Below are positions 1 through 7,919 of a DNA stretch of 64,000 nucleotides, one piece after another. Location of the stretch: assembly GCA_026417115.1 (NCBI GenBank), contig JAOADW010000009.1, positions 61,190-125,189 on the forward strand, given 5' to 3'. Positions within the stretch are counted from its first letter, which is position 1, and each line of letters begins with the position of its first letter. Under the pieces are notes generated by a model, which searched no databases, had not been told where the DNA came from, and saw nothing but the letters and a program-made list of their open reading frames with translations. A program made the translations under genes and the position numbers. The DNA comes from Rhodocyclaceae bacterium. Its GTDB lineage: Bacteria > Pseudomonadota > Gammaproteobacteria > Burkholderiales > Rhodocyclaceae.

Positions 1-120
1 GCCGTCGATGAGGTTGCGCACCAGCACTTCGCCGATCGATCCGGCTCGCTCGGAGGCGCCGACGATGGCGATCGAGCGGGGCTCAAACAAAGAAGAGAGA
101 TAATGACGGTCGAAGTTCAT
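1..120 (-). CDS. Acyl-CoA synthetase (ADP-forming)/GNAT acetyltransferase, N-terminal fragment
   Basis: Only the first 40 codons lie in the window and the gene runs off the left edge. The reading begins MNFDRHYLSSLFEPRSIAIV and continues GASERAGSIGEVLVRNLIDG. This is the CoA-binding Rossmann start typical of the bifunctional acetate-CoA ligase family/GNAT protein acetyltransferase (Pat-like), which acetylates lysines of metabolic enzymes. A good Shine-Dalgarno (TAGGAG) sits 9 nt before the ATG at 120. Whether the GNAT domain is present cannot be seen, so a plain acyl-CoA synthetase remains possible. Confidence 0.7.
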   Translation of the reverse strand, partial: MNFDRHYLSSLFEPRSIAIVGASERAGSIGEVLVRNLIDG

Positions 121-211
121 TCGCGTAGACTCCTACGTCGAAGGCTCCTACGGGAGCAGGCATCCGAGTGGGGGCGCAGAGAGACCCCGCACGCGATGCT
201 GCACTGCACAA

Positions 212-239
212 ATCATAACATTTTCTTGAGCACTGTAAG
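212..239 (-). promoter_or_regulatory. Candidate sigma-70 promoter for the left-edge gene
   Basis: On the minus strand CTTACA (positions 239-234) is followed after 16 nt by TATGAT (217-212). The TATGAT is preceded by TGT, giving an extended -10. The element lies about 90 nt upstream of the ATG at 120. Between them on the minus strand the octamer CGTAGGAG occurs twice, 15 nt apart, and the proximal copy holds the likely ribosome binding site. The call rests on consensus matching only. Confidence 0.4.
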
Positions 240-344
240 AAGAAACGCTGATGTTTGCCTCGTCGGAAATCCGATGTTGACAAAAGTGTGGCTCTGTTTT
301 TGTCGCAAGCAGCAACACGCAACTCATCCTGGGCGGAATCCAGC

Positions 345-908
345 ATGGCGAACGATACCCCTGGCAATTTGACGCCGTCTTCTTGGATCGTGCGCTTTGC
401 GCCCTTGATCGCACGCGGGGGAGAAGTGCTCGATCTCGCCTGTGGCTATGGTCGCCATGCGCGGTATTTGGCGAGCCTCGGTTATCGCGTCGAGGCCGTC
501 GATCGCGATGCCGATGCGCTCGCGAGCCTTGCGGGCATTGCCGGCGTCACGCCGCGCGTGGCCGATCTCGAAAGGGGGCCTTGGCCTTATCACAACCGCT
601 GCTTCGAGGGCATCGTCGTCTCCCGCTATCTCTGGCGGCCGCTGTTGCCGATGTTGATCAACGCCTTATCGATGGGCGGCGTCCTCATCTATGAGACTTT
701 CATGGAGGGGCAACAGATCTACGGCAGGCCGACCGACCCCGCCCATTTGCTCCGGCCGGGAGAACTCTTGGAAATGGTGCGCCGGCGCCTGACGGTGGTG
801 GCATTCGAACAAGGCGAAAGCGAAGACGCCAACGGAGGTCTATACGTCATACAGCGCTTGTGCGCGCGGCGCGGTCCGCCAGGAAGGCTGCCCCCGCCTC
901 TTGGCTGA
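345..908 (+). CDS. Class I SAM-dependent methyltransferase (TehB/UbiE-like), substrate unknown
   Basis: The protein has 187 residues. The SAM-binding motif I is clear (EVLDLACGYGRHARYLASLG, about residues 27-46), followed by an acidic residue at the end of the next strand (VEAVDRD) and a motif IV-like YETF region. The ATG at 345 is preferred because an upstream TTG extension carries no recognisable domain sequence. The last 62 bases overlap the 3' end of the convergent mnmH gene. No neighbour identifies the substrate. Small TehB-like methyltransferases of this size are often annotated for tellurite or thiol methylation, but that is not supported here. Confidence 0.75.
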   Translation: MANDTPGNLTPSSWIVRFAPLIARGGEVLDLACGYGRHARYLASLGYRVEAVDRDADALASLAGIAGVTPRVADLERGPWPYHNRCFEGIVVSRYLWRPLLPMLINALSMGGVLIYETFMEGQQIYGRPTDPAHLLRPGELLEMVRRRLTVVAFEQGESEDANGGLYVIQRLCARRGPPGRLPPPLG

Positions 909-1974
909 TGCGCTCGGCCAGCTCGCGCAGGGTGGGCTGCTCCAGGTCGCCCACGGCGTAAAGACGCGCCTGGTCGAATTGGAAATGCTTCTCTTGGGAT
1001 CGTCGATAAAGGGGGTCGTAATGCCGTTCCAAGAGCTCTAAGACGAGCCGCTGAAAGTCGCCGGCTGCGATCAGCGCTCGCCAGCTTGCGATCGTTTCAT
1101 GGCCGACCAAGGGCAAGAGATGGCCGAGCTGGGCCGATAGCCATTCTGGGCGTTCGAGGAAATAGGCGTAATCGCTGATCAAGAAGGCGGCGCGCGCCGA
1201 ACGCGGCGCTTCGATGCATAGACAGGGGCTCGCGCGGATCGCTGCGATGAGGGCGGAAGGCACTTCAAGGCGCCCGATCTTGCGGCTTTCCGCTTCGACA
1301 AAGACGGGACGGCGAGCGTCGAAGCCTTTGAGCGTCTGGTAAATCTGGGTTTCGAACCACCGTTGGGCAGGCTGCGGAGAATCCGGCAAAATGCCGAGCA
1401 CCGACCCCTTGTGGCCGGCGAGCGCCTCGAGATGCAAGACTTGTTCGCCGAGCGACGCCAGGATTTCCAAGAGTCGGCTCTTGCCGCTGCCCGTGGCGCC
1501 CGCAATCACGCGAAAGGAAAAGCGGGCAGGCAACTGCGCCAATTCTGCGAGCACGTGGCGCCGCCAGGCTTTGTAACCCCCTTCGAGCCGATGCGCGTCC
1601 CAGCCGACCTCGCGCAGGATGTGGGTGAAAGCGCCCGACCGCTGGCCGCCGCGCCAACAATAGACGAGAGGCCGCCAACGTTTGGGTTTGTCGCGAAATA
1701 GCCGTTCGAGGTGATCGGCGATGTTGCGCGCCATCCAGCTCGCGCCGATCTTTTTCGCCTCGAATGCTGAAATTTGCCGATAGATCGTGCCTACTTCGGC
1801 GCGTTGTTCGTTACTGAGCACCGGGCAGTTGAGGGCGCCGGGAATGTGGTCCTCGGCGAATTCGGCGGGCGTCCGCGCATCGATCAGCACGTCGAATTCG
1901 TACAATTGCGCAATCGTTGCGACCCCTTTGGGGAGAACACGTTTGGCGTCATCCATGGAAGAGATCAAACTCAC
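847..1974 (-). CDS. mnmH: tRNA 2-selenouridine synthase (MnmH/SelU)
   Basis: This 375-residue enzyme replaces the sulfur of 2-thiouridine at the wobble base of Lys, Glu and Gln tRNAs with selenium, using selenophosphate from SelD. An N-terminal rhodanese domain carries the active-site loop YCWRGGQRSG (Cys106). It is followed by a P-loop domain with Walker A GATGSGKS (residues 159-166) and the family motif FVEAESRKIG. Two starts are possible: 1974, or a second Met at 1956 that shares the CCATGG palindrome with the divergent selD start. Either way it overlaps the beginning of selD, its functional partner. The 3' end overlaps the preceding methyltransferase. Confidence 0.95.
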   Translation of the reverse strand: MSLISSMDDAKRVLPKGVATIAQLYEFDVLIDARTPAEFAEDHIPGALNCPVLSNEQRAEVGTIYRQISAFEAKKIGASWMARNIADHLERLFRDKPKRWRPLVYCWRGGQRSGAFTHILREVGWDAHRLEGGYKAWRRHVLAELAQLPARFSFRVIAGATGSGKSRLLEILASLGEQVLHLEALAGHKGSVLGILPDSPQPAQRWFETQIYQTLKGFDARRPVFVEAESRKIGRLEVPSALIAAIRASPCLCIEAPRSARAAFLISDYAYFLERPEWLSAQLGHLLPLVGHETIASWRALIAAGDFQRLVLELLERHYDPLYRRSQEKHFQFDQARLYAVGDLEQPTLRELAERISQEAGAAFLADRAARTSAV

Positions 1975-2995
1975 TCGTCTAAGTCACGGCGGCGGCTGAG
2001 GCTGCAAGCTTGCGTCGGCCGTGTTGTCGCGCATTATCGCCGAATCGCCGCTAGCGCAAATGCCAGCGGATCTGATCGTGGGCAGTGAAACTGCCGACGA
2101 TGCCGCCGTTTATCGTCTGAACGACGAGCAAGCGATCGTCGCGACGACCGATTTTTTCATGCCCATCGTCGATGACGCTCGTGATTATGGCCGTATTGCC
2201 GCGGCGAACGCGCTTTCGGACGTCTATGCGATGGGCGGCAAACCGCTCTTTGCGCTCGCCGTCGTGGGCATGCCGATCGCGAAGCTGCCTGAAGAGACGA
2301 TACGCGCGATTCTCGCAGGCGGCGCCCAGATGTGTGCCGAGGCCGGCATTCCGATTGCCGGCGGGCACTCGATCGACGCGCCGGAGCCGATTTATGGTCT
2401 GGCCGTCATCGGTCTCGTCCACCCTGCGCAGATCAAGCGCAACACCGGCGCTCGCGCCGGCGATGTCCTGATCCTCACCAAGCCGTTGGGCATCGGCATC
2501 TTATCGGCAGCCCTGAAAAAAGGGGTGTTGAGCGCCGCAGGCTATGCCAAAATGGTGCGTTGGGCCACGCTGCTCAATCGCGTGGGGACTCGCTTGGCCG
2601 AGCTTCCGACCGTACATGCGATGACAGACGTGACGGGCTTTGGGCTGATTGGGCATCTGTTGGAAATCTGCCGCGCCTCCCAGGTTGCCGCCGAGATTGA
2701 ATGCGCACGCCTTCCGTTGATCGCGGAGGCGGTGACCCACGTCCAGCAAGGCCTCATTCCGGGGGCGGCCGCGCGCAATTGGGCCAGTTTCGGCGCGGAC
2801 GTCTCTCTAGCGCCCGAACTTGCCGAATGGCAGCAGAAAATCATTGCCGATCCGCAGACCTCCGGGGGGCTGTTGATCGCTTGCGCGCCCGAAGCGAGTG
2901 CAGAGGTCTTGGCGCTCGCGCAGGCGGACGGCGCCAGCGAAGCCAGGGTCATCGGCTGCTTCAAGGCTGGCGCGCCGCGCCTTTCGGTACGTTGA
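1955..2995 (+). CDS. selD: Selenophosphate synthetase, selenocysteine-containing (in-frame UGA at codon 15)
   Basis: SelD makes selenophosphate from selenide and ATP. From the ATG at 1955 the frame reads MEEIKLTRLSHGGG, then TGA (1997-1999), then GCKLASAVLSRIIAES and on without a break to 2995 (346 residues with Sec). The E. coli active site is HGAGCGCK, so the UGA falls exactly on catalytic Cys17 and the essential Lys follows three residues later (K18). Downstream family blocks are intact (TTDFFMPIVDD, GGHSIDAPEPI, DVTGFGLIGHLLEI). A gene caller will start it at 2021 and lose the active site. Many bacteria carry Sec at this position, so this is a selenoprotein rather than a pseudogene. Its 3' end overlaps tesA by 35 nt. 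Confidence 0.92.
1997..2033 (+). promoter_or_regulatory. Predicted bacterial SECIS element just after the selD UGA
   Basis: The sequence can be folded by hand into a bSECIS-like hairpin. UGCG (2011-2014) pairs with CGCA (2030-2033), U2015 is bulged on the 5' side, and CGGC (2016-2019) pairs with GUCG (2026-2029, one G-U pair). The apical loop is CGUGUU (2020-2025) and contains GU. The loop begins 23 nt after the U of UGA, in the range reported for SelB-read bacterial SECIS elements. No energy calculation was run. Confidence 0.6.
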
Positions 2996-3599
2996 GCAGA
3001 GGCTGCAGCGCTTGCCAAACATGCGCAAAGATCAAAGGCTGCGCCTTTTCCGTCGGGTGCAGGCGGTCGGCCTGGAAGGCCGTGTCATCCAGTGCGATCG
3101 GCTCCAGCAAGAAAGGCAGCAGGGGTACGTTTTCCTCGCGCGCGAGGGCTTGAAAAAGCGCGCTAAAGCTTTCAGCATAGGCAGGGCCGTAATTGGGCGG
3201 CAGCTTCATGCCGATCAGGAGTATCGTCGCCTTTTCTTTTCGACTCATGCGAATCATCGCACGCAGATTTTCTCGTATATGTTCGATCGGCAGGCCTCGC
3301 AAGCCGTCGTTGGCGCCTAAGGCAAGCACGACGAGGTGCGGACGATGACGCTCCAACAAGGCGGGCAGGCGGCTTTTGCCGCCGGCGGTGGTCTCGCCGC
3401 TCGTACTCGCATTGATCAAACGATAGGGCGGGTTGTGGTCGGCCAGACGCTGTGCGAGCAAACTGGGCCATGCCCGTTCACGCGCGATGCCATAGCCGGC
3501 CGACAAGCTATCGCCCAGCAAAAGCACATGGAGAGGGAGAGTTTGCGCGCACCCCACAAAGCTCGCGAAACAGAGCAATGATGCGAAAATCCATTTCAT
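2961..3599 (-). CDS. tesA: Periplasmic GDSL esterase/thioesterase I/lysophospholipase (TesA)
   Basis: This is a 212-residue SGNH hydrolase. It has a hydrophobic N-terminal export signal ([14 protein letters not shown]), then block I GDSLSAGYG (Ser31), block III GANDG and block V DRLHP, matching the E. coli TesA layout closely (also NASTSGETT and RLPALL). It should hydrolyse acyl-thioesters, lysophospholipids or aryl esters in the periplasm. The start at 3599 is chosen because it gives the signal peptide; longer in-frame starts run antisense into ybbA. Its ATG shares CATG with the divergent ybbA start, the tesA/ybbA pairing also found in E. coli. A Cys at residue 17 (VGC) leaves a lipoprotein as a weaker possibility. 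Confidence 0.92.
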   Translation of the reverse strand: MKWIFASLLCFASFVGCAQTLPLHVLLLGDSLSAGYGIARERAWPSLLAQRLADHNPPYRLINASTSGETTAGGKSRLPALLERHRPHLVVLALGANDGLRGLPIEHIRENLRAMIRMSRKEKATILLIGMKLPPNYGPAYAESFSALFQALAREENVPLLPFLLEPIALDDTAFQADRLHPTEKAQPLIFAHVWQALQPLLNVPKGAARQP

Positions 3600-4284
3600 G
3601 AACGCGATTCTCGTGGCAGAAAAGTTGGGCAAGACCGTCGTAAGCGGCGGCGCGCCCCTGGTCATTCTCGCCGATATTGAGCTCGCGATCCAGCCAGGCG
3701 AAGCGGTCGCCATCGTGGGCGCGTCGGGGTCGGGGAAATCGACCTTGCTTGCGTTGTTGGCCGGCCTCGATGTGCCGACGGCGGGCAAGGTCTGGCTTCT
3801 CGGTCAAGATCTTTCGCTCCTCGACGAAGATCAACGCGCCGCCTTACGCGGGCGCAGCGTCGGCTTTGTGTTCCAATCCTTCCACTTGTTGCCCCCGCTC
3901 ACGGCGCGCGACAACGTGATCCTGCCTCTCGAATTGCTGGGCTTCCAAGATGCGCGCGAGCGCGCAGAGGCCATGCTCGCCCGCGTCGGCTTGAGCGCGC
4001 GCATGGGGCATTATCCGCACCAGCTCTCCGGCGGCGAACAGCAACGGGTGGCGCTCGCGCGCGCTTTTGCGATCGAGCCGAAAATCCTCATGGCCGACGA
4101 ACCGACCGGAAATCTCGATGCCCTCACGGGCGCGCAGATAAGCGAACTGATGTTCGCGATGAATGCCGAGCAAGGGACGACGTTGCTTTTGGTCACTCAT
4201 GATGAATCGCTTGCCCAGCGTTGTGGGCGACGTCTTCGACTCGTGGCGGGGCGCCTGTCGGGGGTAGAAAATCTCAGCGCCTGA
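3598..4284 (+). CDS. ybbA: ABC transporter ATP-binding protein, YbbA/LolD type
   Basis: A 228-residue ATPase of the MacB/LolD/FtsE class. Visible motifs are Walker A GASGSGKS (41-48), the Q-loop in FVFQSF, the signature LSGGEQQ, Walker B ILMADEP, the D-loop GNLDALTG and the switch His in LVTHDES. In E. coli the homologue is followed by the large permease YbbP. Here a tRNA and tig follow and no permease is present, so the partner must be elsewhere or missing. The start codon overlaps that of divergent tesA, so its promoter must lie inside tesA. The substrate is unknown. Confidence 0.9.
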   Translation: MNAILVAEKLGKTVVSGGAPLVILADIELAIQPGEAVAIVGASGSGKSTLLALLAGLDVPTAGKVWLLGQDLSLLDEDQRAALRGRSVGFVFQSFHLLPPLTARDNVILPLELLGFQDARERAEAMLARVGLSARMGHYPHQLSGGEQQRVALARAFAIEPKILMADEPTGNLDALTGAQISELMFAMNAEQGTTLLLVTHDESLAQRCGRRLRLVAGRLSGVENLSA

Positions 4285-4310
4285 GGCGCGCGCAGGCGGA
4301 GGGATTTGGG

Positions 4311-4316
4311 TAGAAT
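4311..4316 (+). promoter_or_regulatory. Candidate -10 element (TAGAAT) before tRNA-Leu
   Basis: TAGAATC lies 20 nt upstream of the mature 5' end of tRNA-Leu, at a spacing suitable for a -10. No good -35 is seen at 16-18 nt. The same TAGAATC string precedes tRNA-Val, gyrA and hldD in this window, which strengthens the call slightly. Confidence 0.4.
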
Positions 4317-4335
4317 CTTCTGTTCTTCCGAACAA

Positions 4336-4420
4336 GCGAGAGTGGCGGAATTGGCAGACGCACTGGATTTAGGTTCCAGCGGGGCAACCTGTGCGGGGTC
4401 GAGTCCCGCCTCTCGCACCA
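4336..4420 (+). tRNA. tRNA-Leu, anticodon TAG
   Basis: This 85-nt sequence folds as a class II tRNA. The acceptor stem pairs GCGAGAG with CTCTCGC. The anticodon arm CTGGATTTAGGTTCCAG exposes TAG, reading CUA and other CUN codons. A long variable arm follows, then the T arm with GTCGAGTC, and the CCA end is encoded. It stands alone between ybbA and tig and may share a transcript with tig, which starts 34 nt later. Confidence 0.96.
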
Positions 4421-4453
4421 TGGATTTCCCGCATCTATCGCAAGGATCAACGC

Positions 4454-5800
4454 ATGGAAACGACCCAGGACGCCGCGTCGTCCAGCACGACGACGACCGA
4501 GCCGGCTTCGGCTCCCGCCAACCCTTTGTTGCGTAGCCTCGATCTCACGGTCTCGCTTGCCGATGTCGAACAGGAGGTGGAGCGTGAGCTCAAGCGCATC
4601 GCCAAGACTGCGAAAATGCCGGGATTCCGTCCTGGCAAGGCGCCGCTGAAACTCATCGCCCAGCATTATGGCAGCCAGGCGCGGGTCGATGCGATCGGCG
4701 CCGCCCTCGAAAAGGCCTTTGCCGCTTTGGTCCGCCAGCAAAACCTCCGCGTCGCGGGGGCGCCCAAGGTGGAGGCGAAGCCTTCGACTGCCGAAGATCG
4801 GCTTGCCTTTACGGCGACCTTCGAGGTGTATCCCGAGATCACGCTCGCCGATCTTGCCGGCCGCACGTTGGAAAAGCCGGTCTTGACCATCACCGATGCG
4901 GAAATCGATCGCACCCTCGAAATCTTGCGCAAGCAGCGCCAGCGCTATGTCGCGGTCGAACGGGCGGCGCAACGGGGGGACCGCGTGATCATCGACTTCG
5001 TCGGGCGCAAGAACGGCGAGGATTTCCCCGGCAACAAAGCGGAAAACTATGCGGTCGTGCTCGGCGCCGGCCGCATGCTCGCCGATTTCGAGGCGGCTTT
5101 GGAAGGCATGCAGGCGGGGGAAGAAAAAACCTTCGATGTCGCTTTTCCGGCCGACTATCATGCCCCAGAGCTTGCGGGCCAAACGGTGACCTTCACGGTC
5201 AAGGTGACCAAAGTCGAAGAGCCCAGGTTGCCGGAGGTGGATGCGAATTTCGCGCGCGAGCTTGGGATTGCCGATGGCGATCTTGCGCGCATGCGCGCTG
5301 AGGTCAAGAACAGCCTCGAGCGGGAAGTGAATAAGCGCCTGTCCGCGCGCCTCAAGGCGCAAGTGATGGATTTGCTGTTGGAGGCGCATCCCATCGTCGC
5401 GCCCACGGCCCTTGTCGAGGCCGAGGCGCGGGAAATGGCGGAAGGTGCGCGCGCCGAATTGAAAAACCGCCATTCGCAGCTCGCGCAATTGCCTGTCGAG
5501 CCCTCGTGGTTCCGCGATCAGGCCGAGCGGCGCGTCAAACTGGGGTTGATCATCGCCGAATGCGTGCGCGCCAATAATCTTGCTGCCACGCCCGCCCAGG
5601 TGCGCGCCGTCGTCGATGAATATGCAGCGGCATTCGAGGATGCGCAGGAAGTCGTGCGGTGGTATTACGCCGATCCGCGCCGCCTCGCGCAGGCGGAAGC
5701 CTTGGCGCTCGAAAACAATGTCGTAGACTGGGTGATGAAACAGGTGACGGTCGTCGAAAAACCGATTGCTTTCGAAGAGCTGATGGGGAGCGAGGCATGA
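4454..5800 (+). CDS. tig: Trigger factor, ribosome-associated chaperone and prolyl isomerase
   Basis: 448 residues in the usual three-domain order. The N-terminal ribosome-binding domain carries the exit-tunnel motif GFRPGKAP. The central FKBP-type PPIase domain begins near [17 protein letters not shown]. The helical C-terminal chaperone domain contains the family's VRWYY segment ([12 protein letters not shown]). The ATG at 4454 has an AAGGA Shine-Dalgarno and removes a tRNA-derived N-terminal extension. The N-terminus carries a Ser/Thr/Ala-rich lead that is longer than usual. The stop overlaps the start of clpP, so nascent-chain folding and ATP-dependent proteolysis form one operon. Confidence 0.97.
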   Translation: METTQDAASSSTTTTEPASAPANPLLRSLDLTVSLADVEQEVERELKRIAKTAKMPGFRPGKAPLKLIAQHYGSQARVDAIGAALEKAFAALVRQQNLRVAGAPKVEAKPSTAEDRLAFTATFEVYPEITLADLAGRTLEKPVLTITDAEIDRTLEILRKQRQRYVAVERAAQRGDRVIIDFVGRKNGEDFPGNKAENYAVVLGAGRMLADFEAALEGMQAGEEKTFDVAFPADYHAPELAGQTVTFTVKVTKVEEPRLPEVDANFARELGIADGDLARMRAEVKNSLEREVNKRLSARLKAQVMDLLLEAHPIVAPTALVEAEAREMAEGARAELKNRHSQLAQLPVEPSWFRDQAERRVKLGLIIAECVRANNLAATPAQVRAVVDEYAAAFEDAQEVVRWYYADPRRLAQAEALALENNVVDWVMKQVTVVEKPIAFEELMGSEA

Positions 5801-6441
5801 CGCACACGATGCGCCCTGATCCCGAGCGGCTGGCGCCTGAAGCTTATGCATTGGGCCTGATCCCGATGGTCATCGAGACCACGGGCAGAGGAGAGCGCGC
5901 TTACGACATTTATTCTCGGCTGCTGAAGGAGCGCGTCGTCTTTTTGGTCGGCCCGGTCAATGACGCGGTAGCCAATTTGGTGGTGGCCCAATTGCTGTTT
6001 CTCGAATCGGAAAATCCCGACAAGGACATCCATCTCTACATCAATTCTCCGGGCGGCTCGGTTACCGCGGGGCTTGCGATTTACGACACGATGCAATTCA
6101 TCAAGCCCGATGTCTCGACGTTGTGCATCGGCCAGGCTGCTTCGATGGGCGCTTTCCTGCTCGCGGCGGGCGCCAAAGGGAAACGCTATTGCCTGCCCAA
6201 TTCGCGCGTGATGATCCACCAGCCCATGGGCGGCTTCCAAGGGCAAGCGTCGGACATCGAGATTCACGCGAAAGAGATCCTTGCCCTCAAACAGCGCCTG
6301 AACGAAATCCTCTCCAAGCACACGGGACAACCCATCGAACGCATCGAACGGGACACCGACCGCGATACGTTTCTTTCCGCCACGGCGGCCGTAGACTACG
6401 GCCTGGCCGACAAGGTCTTGGAAAAACGAGAAAGCGCATAA
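5797..6441 (+). CDS. clpP: ATP-dependent Clp protease proteolytic subunit
   Basis: A 214-residue serine peptidase that forms the tetradecameric chamber used by ClpX or ClpA. The catalytic triad is visible: Ser116 in GQAASMGAF, His141 in MIHQPMGG and Asp190 in ERDTDRDTF. About 15 N-terminal residues precede the mature start and probably form a short propeptide removed by self-processing, as in E. coli. The ATG at 5797 overlaps the tig stop (ATGA) and has a strong purine-rich ribosome binding site. clpX follows 39 nt later. Confidence 0.98.
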   Translation: MTHTMRPDPERLAPEAYALGLIPMVIETTGRGERAYDIYSRLLKERVVFLVGPVNDAVANLVVAQLLFLESENPDKDIHLYINSPGGSVTAGLAIYDTMQFIKPDVSTLCIGQAASMGAFLLAAGAKGKRYCLPNSRVMIHQPMGGFQGQASDIEIHAKEILALKQRLNEILSKHTGQPIERIERDTDRDTFLSATAAVDYGLADKVLEKRESA

Positions 6442-6480
6442 TATAGGCGTTACCGAAGACTCCCATAGCAGCGAAAGACG

Positions 6481-7746
6481 ATGGCCGAGAAAAAACGTTC
6501 CCAGGAGAAGCTTCTCTATTGCTCTTTCTGCGGCAAGAGCCAGCACGAGGTCAAGAAACTGATCGCGGGCCCCTCGGTGTTCATCTGTGACGAATGCATC
6601 GATCTGTGCAACGAGATCATCCGCGACGACTTGGCAGGGGACTCTGGGCAACGCGCTACCCATGATTTGCCTACGCCCGTCGAGATCCGTAAGGTGCTCG
6701 ATCAATATGTGATCGGCCAGGAGCAGGCGAAGAAGGTGCTTTCCGTCGCCGTCTACAATCATTACAAGCGCCTGCGTAGCGAGGTGCGTGGCAAAGACGA
6801 CGTGGAGCTCGCCAAGAGCAACATCCTCCTGATCGGCCCCACCGGCTCAGGCAAGACGCTGCTGGCGCAGACGCTTGCACGACTACTCAAAGTGCCTTTC
6901 GTGATCGCCGATGCGACGACGCTCACCGAGGCGGGGTACGTCGGCGAAGACGTCGAAAACATCATCGCCAAGCTTTTGCAGACTTGCGAGTTCGATGTCG
7001 AAAAGGCCCAGCAGGGCATCGTCTATCTCGATGAGATCGACAAGATCTCGCGTCGCAGCGAGAACCGTTCGATCACGCGGGACGTCTCGGGCGAGGGCGT
7101 GCAACAGGCGCTGCTCAAACTGATCGAGGGCACGATCGCTTCGGTGCCGCCTCAAGGTGGACGCAAGCATCCGAACCAGGACTTCATTCAAGTCGATACT
7201 TCCAACATCTTGTTCATCTGTGGTGGCGCCTTCGACGGCTTGGACAAGATCATTCTCGAACGCTCGGAAAAAACGGGCATCGGCTTTGGCGCCGAGGTCA
7301 AGAGCCGCAGCAGCGCCACGCTCACGCAAGTGCTTTCGCAGGTCGAACCCGACGATCTCGTTCGTTACGGCTTGATTCCGGAGCTCATCGGCCGCCTGCC
7401 GGTGGTGGCCGTGCTCTCCGAGCTCGACGAGGCGGCGCTGACGCAGATTTTGGTGGAACCCAAGAACGCGCTGGTGCGTCAATACCAGAAACTCTTCGCC
7501 ATGGAGGGAGTCGAATTGGAAGTGCGGCCGGCGGCGTTGCAAGCGATCGCGAGAAAGGCGATCAAACGCAAAACCGGCGCACGTGGCTTGCGCACGATCA
7601 TGGAAAACGTGTTGCTCGATACGATGTTCGAACTGCCCAGCATGACGGGCGTGAAAAAGGTCGTGATCGACGAAAACACGATCGAATCAGGCGGCAAGCC
7701 GTTGTTGATCTATGCCGACCAGCAAAAAGTTGCGGGCGGCCATTGA
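6481..7746 (+). CDS. clpX: ClpX, AAA+ unfoldase of the ClpXP protease
   Basis: 421 residues. The N-terminal zinc-binding domain uses four cysteines (C14, C17, C36, C39), followed by the AAA+ module with Walker A GPTGSGKT (119-126), Walker [10 protein letters not shown], the pore-loop GYVGED motif and the arginine-finger region [18 protein letters not shown]. An IGF-type ClpP-docking loop is present as TGIGFGAEV. The ribosome binding site before the ATG is weak, which suggests translation linked to clpP. It recognises and unfolds tagged substrates for ClpP. Confidence 0.98.
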   Translation: MAEKKRSQEKLLYCSFCGKSQHEVKKLIAGPSVFICDECIDLCNEIIRDDLAGDSGQRATHDLPTPVEIRKVLDQYVIGQEQAKKVLSVAVYNHYKRLRSEVRGKDDVELAKSNILLIGPTGSGKTLLAQTLARLLKVPFVIADATTLTEAGYVGEDVENIIAKLLQTCEFDVEKAQQGIVYLDEIDKISRRSENRSITRDVSGEGVQQALLKLIEGTIASVPPQGGRKHPNQDFIQVDTSNILFICGGAFDGLDKIILERSEKTGIGFGAEVKSRSSATLTQVLSQVEPDDLVRYGLIPELIGRLPVVAVLSELDEAALTQILVEPKNALVRQYQKLFAMEGVELEVRPAALQAIARKAIKRKTGARGLRTIMENVLLDTMFELPSMTGVKKVVIDENTIESGGKPLLIYADQQKVAGGH

Positions 7747-7860
7747 AAACGAAGCTTTCCGGCGTCCTGAGGCGGGCGCCTGAGGATCCTTGCGTCAAGG
7801 GGCAGACTGGATGCCGCGCTGTCAACTGCATCTCGAAGCGAGCGCAATCTCCGCGCGCCA

Positions 7861-7888
7861 CTTGATTACCGTCCGAAAGTCCCCACGT
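7861..7888 (+). promoter_or_regulatory. Heat-shock (sigma-32 type) promoter of lon
   Basis: CTTGATT (7861-7867), a 13-nt spacer and CCCCACGT (7881-7888) match the RpoH consensus (CTTGAA, 13-17 nt, CCCCATNT) very closely. The element lies 32 nt upstream of the lon ATG in the 173-nt clpX-lon gap. lon is a classic RpoH target, so sequence and context agree. Confidence 0.8.
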
Positions 7889-7919
7889 GGGAAAGGACAC
7901 ATCAACACGAGGCACGCTC

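Noticed and set aside
277..305. TTGACA at 277 as a promoter for the small methyltransferase
   Set aside because: The -35 hexamer is perfect but nothing resembling a -10 occurs 16-18 nt downstream.
2021..2995. selD as an N-terminally truncated or broken gene starting at 2021
   Set aside because: The same frame extends upstream through a single TGA into a perfect SelD N-terminus with the UGA at the catalytic Cys position and a SECIS-like hairpin after it.
4274..5851. 525-codon minus-strand frame opposite trigger factor
   Set aside because: Antisense shadow of tig with no domain and no ribosome binding site; it also runs across tRNA-Leu.
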